A stretch of 64,000 bases of DNA from an uncultured Arenicella sp. (GCA_937922925.1 CALAKU010000002.1:1-64000), one strand, 5' to 3'; shown: positions 21,809-36,282, counted from the stretch's first letter. Made by a program: numbers and translations. Notes: a model not told the origin generated them from the letters alone.

Positions 21809-22594
21809 CTAGGCCCAATACTGTACCTGTCGGAGTTGGCTCGGCAGCGCAAACTCCGATGGATAGTCAACACCCACTAAATATAAACCATTTGCAGGCG
21901 CGGTAACGCCCGCTTTTGTGCGATCTCTTAAAGCCAAAACCTCGCCGAGCCATGCCGCAGGATACTTGCCACTGCCGACCGCAATTAAACAGCCCGCGAT
22001 GTTACGGACCATGTGCTGAAGAAAAGCATTGGCCTTGATGTCAAACCAAATCCAATCACCTTGATGAGATAGTTTGAACTGGCTCACGGTTCTGACTGGC
22101 GAATGCGCCTGACAGCCAGCCGCGCGAAAGGAAGTAAAATCGTGTTCGCCTAAGAGCGATTGCCCCGCTACTTGCATCGCTTCCACATCTAAGTCGTAAT
22201 AAACGTGGGTAAGTTGTTGCCGCAAAATGGCAGAGTTGACTCGATTATTGAAAATAACGTAACGATATTGACGCGCTTGAGCTGAGAACCTCGCGTGAAA
22301 ATCATCGCTCACGGGCACCAACCACTGCACCCTAACGTCTTTGGGAAGAAAGCGGTTACAACCGCGCAACCATGCAGTTATGTCACGCTCGGCATCGCTG
22401 ATAAAATGCACGACTTGGTGAGTCGCATGCACTTTCGCATCGGTGCGACCCGCGGTAATCAATTGGATGTCTTCGTTCGCAACCTTGCTAAGCGCCGCTT
22501 CAAGCGTTTGTTGCACTGTGCGCACATCGTGTTTTTGCGCTTGCCAACCATTGAATTGCGACCCATCGTATTCTACACAAGCGGCATAGCGCAT
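21809..22594 (-). CDS. truA: tRNA pseudouridine(38-40) synthase
   Basis: MRYAACVEYDGSQFNGWQAQKHDVRTVQQTLE; AGRTDAKVHATHQVVHF; likely start 22594 (ORF opens at 22660). Confidence 0.95.
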   Translation of the reverse strand: MRYAACVEYDGSQFNGWQAQKHDVRTVQQTLEAALSKVANEDIQLITAGRTDAKVHATHQVVHFISDAERDITAWLRGCNRFLPKDVRVQWLVPVSDDFHARFSAQARQYRYVIFNNRVNSAILRQQLTHVYYDLDVEAMQVAGQSLLGEHDFTSFRAAGCQAHSPVRTVSQFKLSHQGDWIWFDIKANAFLQHMVRNIAGCLIAVGSGKYPAAWLGEVLALRDRTKAGVTAPANGLYLVGVDYPSEFALPSQLRQVQYWA

Positions 22595-22638
22595 AACGGT
22601 TTCCGACTTATCCAAGGTTTGTTTCGAGTGATTACAAG

Positions 22639-22671
22639 AAGAGCCCGAAGGTATCCCCACGGGCTCTTTTA
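22639..22671 (-). terminator. putative terminator hairpin between fimV and truA
   Basis: AAGAGCCCG ... CGGGCTCTT inverted repeat immediately 3' of fimV; weak T-tract on the minus strand. Confidence 0.5.
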
Positions 22672-22705
22672 CTTAAAACGAGCTGAGCTGCGCTAGGTGA
22701 CGCGT

Positions 22706-25700
22706 CTAACTAATCGATTTAAGCAATTCTTTTGCTTCGTCCATAACATCACTGTCATTTGAATCATTAGCCACTAACTCATTCAAGATTCGGCGAGCTC
22801 CGTCTTCGTCGCCCAAGTCGACAAAAACCTTGGCTAGCTCATACTGCGTTCTGGCTTCGTCGTAACCAGAATCAATTTCTAGATCACTCACCTCTTGAAC
22901 TTCGCGCAGGTCGCGTTCGCCATCATCGTCGTCAAAGCTAATCTCTTCATCTAATGGGGCGGCGCTAAAATCAAGCACCTCTTCATTATCGAGATCAATT
23001 TCAATGACACTGCTTTCTTCTTCGCTCACTAGTTGAACAACATTGTCCACATCAACCGTTAAGTCTTTTGGTGCATCATCGACACCAAGGTTCAGGGCAT
23101 CAATCTCGACTTCATCTAACTCACTGATTTCACTGCCGCCGTCATCAAAGTTAATCAACTCAATGGGGTCTGCTTCATCGCCACTTTCAGATGAATTGAT
23201 GGCATCAACGGCATCCTCAAGGGTAGAGTTTGAGAGCTCTAATGGCGCATCGTCTTCCGGGCTTTCGTCAGCGATGTCTTCAACTGAAGCGGCCTCAGAG
23301 CTATCTTCCTCAGGAGTCGTCAAAACTTCTGAGATATCATCGCCTTCGACTGAGATTTCTGAGTTCATATCGACGGCGTTGACTAATTCTACGCCAGAGG
23401 TTGAAAACAACGGGTTGGCTGGAGATAGCTCTTGCCCCATTTGAACAATTTCTTGCCAGGGCTCAGCGCCAATTTCACCGCCGGAATAAAGCTCTTCTGC
23501 TACGCGTTCGAAACCTTCTACATTTCGATTCTTGTGGTACAGACCCAGCAACTTTTGTTTGATATCGAGGCGATCTGGTTGGCTGGCTATGCCATCAAGC
23601 AGCACCTCTTCGGCCTGTTCGTCTCGACCGTAGGCAATGTATACGTCAGCCTCAGCAACCGGATCAACTTCGTCAGCTTGAACGACGGCATCAGAATCGC
23701 TGTAGACTGTCAAAAAGGAGGTTTCTTTATCTGGATTCTCGGCAACACTCTCAACGCTAGCGCTCTGCGTAGCCGACAACGATGCCGCGTCGCTGGAATG
23801 CTGCGTCGTGTCCTGAGTCTGCGAGTTACTTTCTATAGAAAGCATGCTGATCTCAAACTCTTCGTCTGCACGTCGCCGACGAATAAAAAATAAGGCGATG
23901 AACGCCAACAACAAAGCACCCACACCGGCTATGATTTTGCCGACACCACTGGAGGTGACGGATTCGATCAGACCTGCAAAAAAGCCAGTTGGCTCGGGCG
24001 CTGATGATTGAGTCGACGCAGTCGTACTAGGGGCTGCGGCTGGCGCAACCTCGGTGTCGCTCAAATCGCTTTCGACTGAATCGCCTGCGTCGCTGCCGCC
24101 GTCAAGCGCAGCTAAAAGGTCGTCGTCTTCTAAAGCTTCACCTTCGGCTAGCGATTCTGACGAATCGTCGAGAAACTCCTCTATCGAGCCATCACCCTCT
24201 TCGCCGGCTTGGTCTGTATCGCCCACAACGTCAGACAGCAAAGAATCCAATTCATCTTCTTGCGAATCAACGCCAATGTTATCTAGTGCGGAGTCTTCTG
24301 CGAACGCTAACTCATCGGTGTTTTGCTGAGCTAAGGTGGCCTCAACTTGAGCTAAACCGCTGTTCTCCACCCCCAACTCTAGCAGCCGATTCATATCAGC
24401 CAATTGGCCTTCTAATATCGAGATTCTTTCCGACAATTCTTGGTTTTCAAGCTCACTGGACGCTAGCGAGGTCTCGAGCTGAGTGATTTCGCTGCGCAAT
24501 GCTAATACTTCGCCTTCTCGATTACCGCCTTGATCGGCGTTAACCAAATTGCTTTGCTCTGACGAGGAGCCTACTTGGAAGCTGTCGCTCGTGGTTGACG
24601 AGCCAGAGCTGTCGCTGTCTTGGTCATCGAAGCTGGAGCCAAAATTGTAGTTATCATCACTGACGCTAACCGCTGAATCCGACCCGCTGTTTAGTAGAGA
24701 TGGGTCCCATGCCGACAACTGATCTCGGAAAAATCCACGAGCCTCAACAATGTCTACTGCCCGAATCGCATCAAGATCGCCGACTCTAAGCACCGAACCA
24801 GCTATTAAACCATTGATATTATTGTCAATAAATGATTCTGAGTTCTCTTCGAACAACACCTTCATGATTTGGTAGATGCTCAAGTCAGGGAATTGTTTTT
24901 GTAATTCTTGCGCAATCAAACTCAAAGATTCGCCGCGCACTACTGGGCCATATTGAGCATCCGTCGCGCTTTGCTGCGCAGCCGATGAATCAATGCTTAA
25001 GTCTTCTGAGAACTGCGATTCTCCCAGATCGTCGCTAGCGGTATCACCAACTTGCTCATCGTCAACAATATCGGAAACTTGACCCTCACTTTGCGGCTCG
25101 AATGGCTGGTCGTCGCTAACATAACGTTCATCAGTGCCGACAAATTTTGGCTCTGAGACAGCTTGTGGTGCCTCGGCCGCGTAAACTGGCGGGTCAATAA
25201 GCGCCGTATACTCGCGCAAAAAACTGCCGCCCGACCACTCGACACGAATCAAAAAATGGATGAACGGCTCTTTGATGATGACATCGTTGCTGGTGACTCG
25301 CAGTAAGGGCTGAGGCCCAAGTTGATCAACAACAACCCCGATGTCGGCCAAATAGGCTGGGTAATCTATTCCCAAACTCTCAAAATCTGAGCGCGGGGCG
25401 ATCACTGCCGTTAAGGTGTCTAAATCATCGCCGGGGCTGACATTGAGCGTGATTGCGCCGTTTAAGGGCTGATCTAAATTTGATTTAATTTCGAGCGAGC
25501 CCAAACCTAAAGCGAAACTGGCGGAGCTAAACAGCGTGCTCAGCACAAACGTGGCACTAAGGATTGCCGCATTAAAAAATCCACTTGATCTCGTTCCGCC
25601 CACGCTCATTTCCCCCAATCTTGGGAGCGAGGCTTGGGGCTGATTGTTCAATAGATCGCACTGTATCGCTTCACCATTTCTCGAAAAACAGTGCTGGCGA

Positions 25701-25741
25701 GCTAAGCTAAGCTGACGCAATGACCTAGGTAGGTATGCCAT
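22706..25741 (-). CDS. fimV: FimV/HubP family polar landmark / pilus assembly protein
   Basis: LGLGSLEIKSNLDQPLNGAI N-terminal FimV signature, LysM-like segment, single TM, acidic cytoplasmic region and C-terminal YDEARTQYELAKVFVDLGDEDGARRILNELV motif. Confidence 0.93.
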   Translation of the reverse strand: MAYLPRSLRQLSLARQHCFSRNGEAIQCDLLNNQPQASLPRLGEMSVGGTRSSGFFNAAILSATFVLSTLFSSASFALGLGSLEIKSNLDQPLNGAITLNVSPGDDLDTLTAVIAPRSDFESLGIDYPAYLADIGVVVDQLGPQPLLRVTSNDVIIKEPFIHFLIRVEWSGGSFLREYTALIDPPVYAAEAPQAVSEPKFVGTDERYVSDDQPFEPQSEGQVSDIVDDEQVGDTASDDLGESQFSEDLSIDSSAAQQSATDAQYGPVVRGESLSLIAQELQKQFPDLSIYQIMKVLFEENSESFIDNNINGLIAGSVLRVGDLDAIRAVDIVEARGFFRDQLSAWDPSLLNSGSDSAVSVSDDNYNFGSSFDDQDSDSSGSSTTSDSFQVGSSSEQSNLVNADQGGNREGEVLALRSEITQLETSLASSELENQELSERISILEGQLADMNRLLELGVENSGLAQVEATLAQQNTDELAFAEDSALDNIGVDSQEDELDSLLSDVVGDTDQAGEEGDGSIEEFLDDSSESLAEGEALEDDDLLAALDGGSDAGDSVESDLSDTEVAPAAAPSTTASTQSSAPEPTGFFAGLIESVTSSGVGKIIAGVGALLLAFIALFFIRRRRADEEFEISMLSIESNSQTQDTTQHSSDAASLSATQSASVESVAENPDKETSFLTVYSDSDAVVQADEVDPVAEADVYIAYGRDEQAEEVLLDGIASQPDRLDIKQKLLGLYHKNRNVEGFERVAEELYSGGEIGAEPWQEIVQMGQELSPANPLFSTSGVELVNAVDMNSEISVEGDDISEVLTTPEEDSSEAASVEDIADESPEDDAPLELSNSTLEDAVDAINSSESGDEADPIELINFDDGGSEISELDEVEIDALNLGVDDAPKDLTVDVDNVVQLVSEEESSVIEIDLDNEEVLDFSAAPLDEEISFDDDDGERDLREVQEVSDLEIDSGYDEARTQYELAKVFVDLGDEDGARRILNELVANDSNDSDVMDEAKELLKSIS

Positions 25742-26021
25742 ATAAACTCCAGATTTTTGAGACTATCGTAAACCCCAATTGGCTCGGTCGTGAATGCAGA
25801 AATGTAAGCCCCCAACCCTGAATGGCTTTTCTACCTGCAAAACGAAGACCTAGCGAGGCTTACCGAATCGTGTTCAAAGATTTTTTTTAATAGTTTTAGG
25901 TAGTTAGAAAATTATTGTAACAACTTACATCAGTTTTAAGCAAATGACTTGTCCAATAAAAAGCAATAATCTCTTGACACTCTGTCTAGCGAATCAGGCG
26001 TCTTAATCTTTATTTTGTGAG

Positions 26022-27056
26022 CTAGAGATAGTCTTTTACTAAACATTCAGCGATTTGCACGCTATTGGTTGCCGCGCCTTTGCGGACATTGTCCGCTACA
26101 ACCCACAGATTAATGCCATTGGCATGGCTTATATCTTCGCGAATTCGTCCAACGTAAACAGGATCTTGCCCTGCGGAATCGGTGACCGCGGTGGGATAAC
26201 CGCCGTCTTCGTGCTCATCAATTACGGTAACGCCCGGTGCTTTTTCCAGCAAAGCACGCACTTCTTCGGCGGATATCTTAGACCGCGTCTCGATATGACA
26301 CGCCTCGGAATGCCCATAGAAAACGGGTATCCGAACACAAGTGGGGTTTACCTCTATTGACTCATCCCCCATTATTTTCTTTGTTTCCCACACCATTTTC
26401 ATTTCTTCTTTGGTGTAGCCATTGTCCATAAATTTATCGATTTGTGGCAAGGCGTTAAAGGCGATTTGCTTGGGGTAGACCTCAGCTTTTGCAGGCTGGC
26501 CGTTTAATAAGCTTGCTGTTTGCCCAGCCAGCTCTTCAATCGCGGGCTTACCCGTGCCTGATACGGCTTGATAAGTGGCCACATTAATTCGACTGATTCC
26601 GACCGCATCTTGAATTGGCTTGAGCGCCACCAACATTTGAATGGTTGAACAGTTTGGATTCGCAATGATATTCGTGGCCTTATAGTCGGCGATAGCGTGG
26701 GCATTCACTTCCGGCACAACTAATGGTTTGTCGTCGTCGTAGCGAAAGTGCGAGGTGTTGTCTACCACAACACAACCCGCTGCCGCGGCGATGGGCGCGT
26801 AGTGCGCGGAAATAGAACCGCCAGCCGAAAAAAGGCCAATATCGGCTTGGCTGAAATCGAAATCGGCCAAATTTTGAACCCGAATATTGCGCCCTTTAAA
26901 CGGAATGCTTGCGCCCGCCGAACGTTCGCTGGCCAACAAAAAGAGTTGATCAACTGGGAAATCGCGTTCCGCCAGCACTTCGACCAGCGTCTCACCAACG
27001 GCCCCAGTGGCACCGACGATCGCAATATTAAAAAGACGCTTACTTGAATCCGTCAT
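26022..27056 (-). CDS. asd: aspartate-semialdehyde dehydrogenase
   Basis: NIAIVGATGAVGETLVEVLAERDFP; ANPNCSTIQMLVAL active-site Cys; ORF opens to 27188 but conserved start at 27056. Confidence 0.95.
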   Translation of the reverse strand: MTDSSKRLFNIAIVGATGAVGETLVEVLAERDFPVDQLFLLASERSAGASIPFKGRNIRVQNLADFDFSQADIGLFSAGGSISAHYAPIAAAAGCVVVDNTSHFRYDDDKPLVVPEVNAHAIADYKATNIIANPNCSTIQMLVALKPIQDAVGISRINVATYQAVSGTGKPAIEELAGQTASLLNGQPAKAEVYPKQIAFNALPQIDKFMDNGYTKEEMKMVWETKKIMGDESIEVNPTCVRIPVFYGHSEACHIETRSKISAEEVRALLEKAPGVTVIDEHEDGGYPTAVTDSAGQDPVYVGRIREDISHANGINLWVVADNVRKGAATNSVQIAECLVKDYL

Positions 27057-27344
27057 AACAATTAAATTTAAATGTAATTTCTTAGCAAAGCTGACAAGGC
27101 GTTTGACACCTTTGCGGTTAATCGATAACTTAGTTTCTAATGAGGGTTTTAGCCTCGATTGATGTTTCCAAAAGAGTTTGACAAGCAATGCTTGGCAAAC
27201 AAGTTAGAATACCGCGATAAACGAGAACACTATTAGCTTATCGGTTTGATATAAAACGGCTGAACATAACTGAAAGTCGCTGAAAATCGAGAGTTTAAGC
27301 ACAGCTGGGCGATGTTAGCACTGCTTAGTAATCAGACAAAGGTC

Positions 27345-27830
27345 ATGAGTAAGCAATTTGTAAAAAAAAGGGCTAATTCCATTAAATCGAGAGAGAGCTT
27401 CTTGGGTTTTTGGCATTTGGTCGCCACTTGCTTGGGCGATGGCCGCTTACGTATTCTGAAAAACGCGGAAGCCTTAGAGCAATTACTCGCACCGAATAGC
27501 GATCATCGTGATTTTTTGCGCGACATCATCATTACCTCGTACTTCGAATGCGACTGCTGCAGCCTGGACGATTCTGTTGATGTAAACACCATTCTTGATG
27601 TGCTTGGCGAGGCGGCCTATGAACTGCAAGCCCGCAACGCCGACGATCTTTTGGACATCGAACTACTTGAAGAAATTGCCTATCACATTCAGCAACACTT
27701 TCCCCACAAGATTAAGCTCCCAGAGTCTGTTCTACCGAGTAAGCACGACAAAGCGAGTGCAAAAAAACGCCATGCTGCAGTCTACTCTTTAAACGACAGA
27801 CGAATTCGACAAGCAAACGCCAAACTCTGA
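27345..27830 (+). CDS. conserved hypothetical protein of unknown function
   Basis: 161 aa ORF between divergent asd and convergent ligA; alpha-helical, ECDCC motif; no family recognised. Confidence 0.6.
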   Translation: MSKQFVKKRANSIKSRESFLGFWHLVATCLGDGRLRILKNAEALEQLLAPNSDHRDFLRDIIITSYFECDCCSLDDSVDVNTILDVLGEAAYELQARNADDLLDIELLEEIAYHIQQHFPHKIKLPESVLPSKHDKASAKKRHAAVYSLNDRRIRQANAKL

Positions 27831-27904
27831 ATCAGGCTGGCTAAAAGAACTGATAGGGATAAAGCGTTATTTGAAACACGGACTTCCAGAACGTATAAAA
27901 CGAA

Positions 27905-31251
<3,347 letters not shown>

Positions 31252-31261
31252 TAACGCTCTC

Positions 31262-34200
31262 CTAGAGGGCAGCCATCGCTGTCGCTTCGGCTACATCAAC
31301 GGCGACCAAACGCGACACGCCGGGTTCAGCCATTGTGACCCCCACAAGAATGTCAGCCACTTCCATGGTGATCTTATTATGGGTAATGAACAATAGCTGA
31401 GTCTTCTCGCCCAGTTGCTGTAAAACGCCCGCATAACGTTCCACATTGGCATCGTCCATTGGAGCATCCACCTCGTCGAGTACACAAAATGGTGCCGGGT
31501 TCAGCTCAAAGAAAGCAAACAACAAGGACACCGCCGTAAGCGCTTTCTCGCCGCCAGATAACAAGGCGATCGTACTATTGCGCTTACCCGGTGGGCGGGC
31601 CATGACCCCGACTCCGGTATCGAGCAAGTCGTTACCGGTTAGCTCAAGGTAAGCGCTGCCGCCGCCAAATAGCTTTGGAAAAAACTGCTTAAAGCCTTCG
31701 TTCAAACTGTCAAAGGTTTCTTTAAAACGAGTGCGTGTTTCTTTATCGATTTTGTTGATTGCCGATTCCAGGGTTGCCATAGCCTCAGTCAAATCAGCAT
31801 GTTGCTTATCAAGATAGACTTTACGCTCTTCGCACTCTTCGTATTCTTCAATGGCAACTAAATTGACCGCGCCAATACGCTCGAGTTTCTGCGCTATGTT
31901 CACCAGATGCTGTTCAATCTCATCAACCTTGGCATCTTCTGGCAAGTCTTGCTGGGCTTTGAGCATGTCTTCTTCGCCCAAATTTAACTCTTCAGAAATG
32001 GTATCTCTACGAACCAATAACTCTTGACGCCCCATTCGCACAGACTCTAGATTATCGCGAATGCCTTTGGACTGTCGGTCAAAGCCTAGCCTTTGTTGAT
32101 CGGCATTTTGCATTTGATTTTCAAAGTCTGCCAAATCATTACGTGCCTTTGATAATTCTTTTTCAACTCCCAAGCGATTTTCCAACAAGCCCTGTAATTG
32201 CTCACGTAACCCAGCAGTTGGGTCTTCATCGGTTTCAATAATCGCGGCGAGTTCGGCGCGACGCACGGTTTGCTTCTCTAATTGCTGGCTCAACCGAGCG
32301 ATACTTTCTGTTAATGCCACCAAACTGCTTTGATTGCGCTCTAATTCGATTTGTTTTGCCTGGCGCTCGTCTCTGGCTTGCCGTTCGCTCGCGCGCGCAT
32401 CCTCAAGCGTGGAAACTAATCCGTCTTTCTGCTGACTGAGTTGGTCACGCCGAGCACCAAAGTTGGTGGCCAGCTCACGCGCATCTTCCATCCGTTTTTG
32501 CGCGGTATCGACTTCTTCGCGGGCCTTTGCAAGTTGATCATTCAGCTCTTGTTGCTCGATCAATAGTTGATCTCGCTGTGCCAACAACTCAGCACTTCGT
32601 GCTTCCATACCACTCAATTGATTGTGCAGATCAGTGCGTTTGTGCGATTGATTACGAAAGTCGTTGCGCGCCTGTTCGCGTTGTCGATCGCGCTCTGCGA
32701 TTTGGCTTTGCAAGGATTCGATTTGAGCTTGAATCTTTTGCAAATCGTGGCCTGCCAAATCGACTTTGCCACTCAAACTGTCGATCTGTGCTTCACGTTG
32801 CAATACGCCGCCTTCGGTTTGGTCACTGCCAAACGAAGCCCAGTTAGTGCCAATCCAGCATCCTTCACGTGTAACGATTGATTCGTGAGCGGACAAACGA
32901 TGGCGGTGCTCTAGCGCTTCGGCGACGGTATCTAAGGCATAAACGCCGTGAAACCAACCATCTATGTTGATGTCTTTGGCACTGACTTTATCGGCCAAAC
33001 TCTCCATCGCCTGAGCACCTTGGCTTACTGGCGCAGAGCTTTGATCAACCAGCCATACGCGCCCATCTTTGAAATCGGACAACTCATTGGCATAGCGTTC
33101 AAGCTTTTCTACGGAGATCGCATTAAGTTGCCCACTTAGGACGGTATCGACTGCCAGTTCCCAACCGCGTTTCACTGACAATTGCGAGGCCAAACGTTGA
33201 TTGTCTTTGATGCCACGCATCTGCAACCATTCGTTAACTGCCGTATTGTCCTCGCCGAGCGCCGCCGCTTGCAAAGCTTGCAAAGACTTTAATTGCGCCG
33301 AGTCGTCTTGGAGTTTGTGTCGCACCAAACTGTGCCGTTCGCGACACTCCTCTTGTTCTTTTCTTAGGGACGTAAGACTGCTGTCATGCTCGATCAAACT
33401 GGCTTCGAGTTCGGAACAGGTTTTATCGATGTCGTCGACCGATGTTTTAAGATCTTGAATCTCTTTTACATCGATTTTTTGATCGATGTCATGCAGCGTA
33501 CCAGCGACTTGCTCCAGTCTCTGGCTAAAGTGCTGAATTTGCCGCTCATGTTGTTCTTTTCGTTCAGACTGAACCTCACGTTCTTTTTCAGGGTCGGCGG
33601 CGTCTCGGTTGAGCTGTTCCCATTCTTGTTGCCACTGATCGTATTCAAGGCTGGCTTCTTTAAACCGCGCATTCGCGGCTTCATAGCTGCTGGCCAATTG
33701 TTCGACCAGTGGGGCCAAGGTGATTTTAGCGGCTTCGGATTCGGTCAAGCGAATTTGATCCAGCTCTAAATGCTGGCTTGCCTCACGTTCCGCTTCTTCC
33801 AATCGATCAAACTCTTCACGTTGTTGCTGACGCGTCACTCGTGCGTGTTCTATGGATTGCTCAAGGGCGGCGATTTCGCCCCCTACCGCATAGTAATTTG
33901 CTTGAACCTTATTCAGAATTTCGCTTAGCTCATTCTGATCTTGACGCATGATTTCAATGCGAGATTCAACATCGCGTTGCTCCGACATTCGAGATTCAAA
34001 CTCAGTCTGCAAGCGCTCTAGCTCGACGTCTTTGTCTTTAACCTGCGCGTGCAAAGCAGACCACCGCAAGGTTTTGAGCTGGCCATCAAGCTCACGCTGC
34101 TCCTGCTTAAACGTTTTATAGCGCTCGGCTTCATTGGCTTGACGCTTTAAGCGCCGCAACTGACTCTCTAACTCACCAACAATGTCTTCGACCCGACTCA

Positions 34201-34771
34201 AGTTGTCACGCGTATGGCGAATACGATTCTCGGTCTCGCGGCGACGCTCTTTGTACTTCGATATGCCAGCGGCCTCTTCGATTAAAACTCGCAGATCTTC
34301 AGGTTTGGATTCAACAATTTTGCCAACCATGCCTTGCTCAATGATCGAATAAGAGCGAGGCCCCAAACCGGTACCAAGGAAAATATCTTGAATATCTTTA
34401 CGCCGGCAGCGGTTTTTATTGATGAAATATTTTGACCCACCCTCGCGCACCAATTCTCTCTTGATCGAGATCTCAGCAAACTTGGCATACGAGCCTGGCG
34501 CGGTGCCATCGCTGTTGTCGAAAACTAGCTCAACATACGCGCGATTCACCGGTTTGCGAACCGCGGAACCATTGAAAATGACATCCTCCATGCTGTCGCC
34601 ACGCAGAGTCTTGGCCGACGATTCGCCCATGACCCAGCGAATGGCGTCAATCACATTAGACTTACCGCAGCCGTTCGGGCCGACGATGCCAATTAGATTA
34701 TTTGGGACAGCGACCTTAGTCGTGTCAACGAACGACTTAAAGCCGGATAATTTGATGTGTTTTAAGCGCAT
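31262..34771 (-). CDS. smc: chromosome segregation protein SMC
   Basis: Walker A GPNGCGKSNVIDAIRWVMGESSAKTLRG; coiled coils; signature LLSGGEKALTAVSLLFAFF, Walker B CVLDEVDAPMDDANV. Confidence 0.97.
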   Translation of the reverse strand: MRLKHIKLSGFKSFVDTTKVAVPNNLIGIVGPNGCGKSNVIDAIRWVMGESSAKTLRGDSMEDVIFNGSAVRKPVNRAYVELVFDNSDGTAPGSYAKFAEISIKRELVREGGSKYFINKNRCRRKDIQDIFLGTGLGPRSYSIIEQGMVGKIVESKPEDLRVLIEEAAGISKYKERRRETENRIRHTRDNLSRVEDIVGELESQLRRLKRQANEAERYKTFKQEQRELDGQLKTLRWSALHAQVKDKDVELERLQTEFESRMSEQRDVESRIEIMRQDQNELSEILNKVQANYYAVGGEIAALEQSIEHARVTRQQQREEFDRLEEAEREASQHLELDQIRLTESEAAKITLAPLVEQLASSYEAANARFKEASLEYDQWQQEWEQLNRDAADPEKEREVQSERKEQHERQIQHFSQRLEQVAGTLHDIDQKIDVKEIQDLKTSVDDIDKTCSELEASLIEHDSSLTSLRKEQEECRERHSLVRHKLQDDSAQLKSLQALQAAALGEDNTAVNEWLQMRGIKDNQRLASQLSVKRGWELAVDTVLSGQLNAISVEKLERYANELSDFKDGRVWLVDQSSAPVSQGAQAMESLADKVSAKDINIDGWFHGVYALDTVAEALEHRHRLSAHESIVTREGCWIGTNWASFGSDQTEGGVLQREAQIDSLSGKVDLAGHDLQKIQAQIESLQSQIAERDRQREQARNDFRNQSHKRTDLHNQLSGMEARSAELLAQRDQLLIEQQELNDQLAKAREEVDTAQKRMEDARELATNFGARRDQLSQQKDGLVSTLEDARASERQARDERQAKQIELERNQSSLVALTESIARLSQQLEKQTVRRAELAAIIETDEDPTAGLREQLQGLLENRLGVEKELSKARNDLADFENQMQNADQQRLGFDRQSKGIRDNLESVRMGRQELLVRRDTISEELNLGEEDMLKAQQDLPEDAKVDEIEQHLVNIAQKLERIGAVNLVAIEEYEECEERKVYLDKQHADLTEAMATLESAINKIDKETRTRFKETFDSLNEGFKQFFPKLFGGGSAYLELTGNDLLDTGVGVMARPPGKRNSTIALLSGGEKALTAVSLLFAFFELNPAPFCVLDEVDAPMDDANVERYAGVLQQLGEKTQLLFITHNKITMEVADILVGVTMAEPGVSRLVAVDVAEATAMAAL

Positions 34772-35032
34772 TAATGGCCCATAACCATTCGAGGTCCGGC
34801 ATTTTCGCCGTAGTGTTTAAAGCTACCTTAGCCTGCGTGAACCGCCAACCACCATGACCAAGCAGTAATCTCACTTGAGTCTCAGCCGATGATTGTTTTT
34901 ATCTCGCGCAAATGCAGCCTTTTTCAGTTTAATGTGTAAGATTAGTTTAAAATCGCGGTGGTGAAAACCATTGATTCAGGCATTCGCCCAAATTTCTACT
35001 TTTAACCCTAAAACGACCCAAATAAAGCAACC

Positions 35033-35428
35033 ATGGATCGACCAAATCAACCTTCAAAAGACCTCGTGACGTTCCCCAATCCGGCTCCTGAACGAGACTA
35101 TACAATCCGCATAACCGTGCCAGAGTTTACCTGCCTATGCCCATTGACCGGTCAGCCAGATTTCGCTGATTTTGTGATCGAATATGTGCCTGAGGCAAAA
35201 AATGTCGAACTCAAAGCCCTGAAAATGTATTTTTGGTCTTTTCGCGAGGAAGGCGGTTTCCATGAAAAGTTAACTAATGAAATATTGGCGAAACTGGTAG
35301 AGGCTACCGAGCCGCGCTTTATGCGGCTAACCGCCAACTGGAATGTTCGTGGCGGCATATACACAACGGTGGTTGCTGAACACCAAGCCGAGGGTTGGCA
35401 AGCTCGCAATCCAGTTGTCTTGCCCTAG
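35033..35428 (+). CDS. queF: NADPH-dependent 7-cyano-7-deazaguanine reductase (type I QueF)
   Basis: [20 protein letters not shown] active-site Cys; [20 protein letters not shown]. Confidence 0.95.
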   Translation: MDRPNQPSKDLVTFPNPAPERDYTIRITVPEFTCLCPLTGQPDFADFVIEYVPEAKNVELKALKMYFWSFREEGGFHEKLTNEILAKLVEATEPRFMRLTANWNVRGGIYTTVVAEHQAEGWQARNPVVLP

Positions 35429-35456
35429 CTAAGCAATAGGCGCTTTTATCAAGCCA

Positions 35457-36227
35457 ATGTCTTTAACTTACGCACAACGACAGCAGTTTAAAATCGATGG
35501 CTATTTAGTTTTGCCAGGGCTTTTAAGTAGGTCTGAAAGCCAAGCATTGCGTGAACTCAGTGAGAAACACTTACGTGAGCGCATCCCACCGTTTGAGCTG
35601 GAAACCAATGTTAAGTATCCCGGAGCACCGGCGAGTCAAGACAGTGACGGAGGCCAGACGATTCGGCGGATTCAAAATGCCGTAAATCGCGCGCCTTTGT
35701 TTTCAGATTACGCGAATCATCCCACCGTCACCGGCAGCATCAAGCAAATATTGGATTCACAAAGCCTGTGGCTCAATCCGAATCATCATAATTGCGTGAT
35801 GACCAAGCAGCCGCAGTTCAGCTCTGAAACACTGTGGCATCGCGATACGCGCTATTGGAATTTTTCCGACAAATATTTGGTGAACGCTTGGTATGCCTTG
35901 GGCCAGGAGCAAATTGCCAATGGAGCAATGAAAATTTTACCGGGCTCGCATCGTTGGGAGGTCAGAGATCAAGCCTTGGATTCGGATCAATTTTTGAAAC
36001 TAGAACACCCTGATAATACTTATCGATTGCGCACTGCGCGAACCGTCGAATTAGATCAGGGCGATGTCTTGCTGTTTAGTGCGCATTGTTTTCATGCCGC
36101 CGGTCGAAACACGACCGATGAGGCCAAATTTTCTATGGTCTTTACCTATCATGGTGACCACACAAAACCATTGCCCGGCACAGTTTCTGCGCGAGCCGAC
36201 GAGATCAAGTTAGGCCAGCGTAAGTAG
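35457..36227 (+). CDS. phytanoyl-CoA dioxygenase (PhyH) family Fe(II)/2OG oxygenase
   Basis: WHRDTRYWN (HxD) and SAHCFHAAGRNTT distal His. Confidence 0.85.
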   Translation: MSLTYAQRQQFKIDGYLVLPGLLSRSESQALRELSEKHLRERIPPFELETNVKYPGAPASQDSDGGQTIRRIQNAVNRAPLFSDYANHPTVTGSIKQILDSQSLWLNPNHHNCVMTKQPQFSSETLWHRDTRYWNFSDKYLVNAWYALGQEQIANGAMKILPGSHRWEVRDQALDSDQFLKLEHPDNTYRLRTARTVELDQGDVLLFSAHCFHAAGRNTTDEAKFSMVFTYHGDHTKPLPGTVSARADEIKLGQRK

Positions 36228-36282
36228 ACATTAAATAGCAACCAAAAACCGTAGCCTAATTCGACAAGAGACCGATTCGTCT

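Noticed and set aside
24054-24329. Ser-rich plus-strand ORF antisense to fimV (and similar 23043..23444)
   Set aside because: Arises from the complement of the Asp/Glu/Ser-rich FimV linker; no independent coding evidence.
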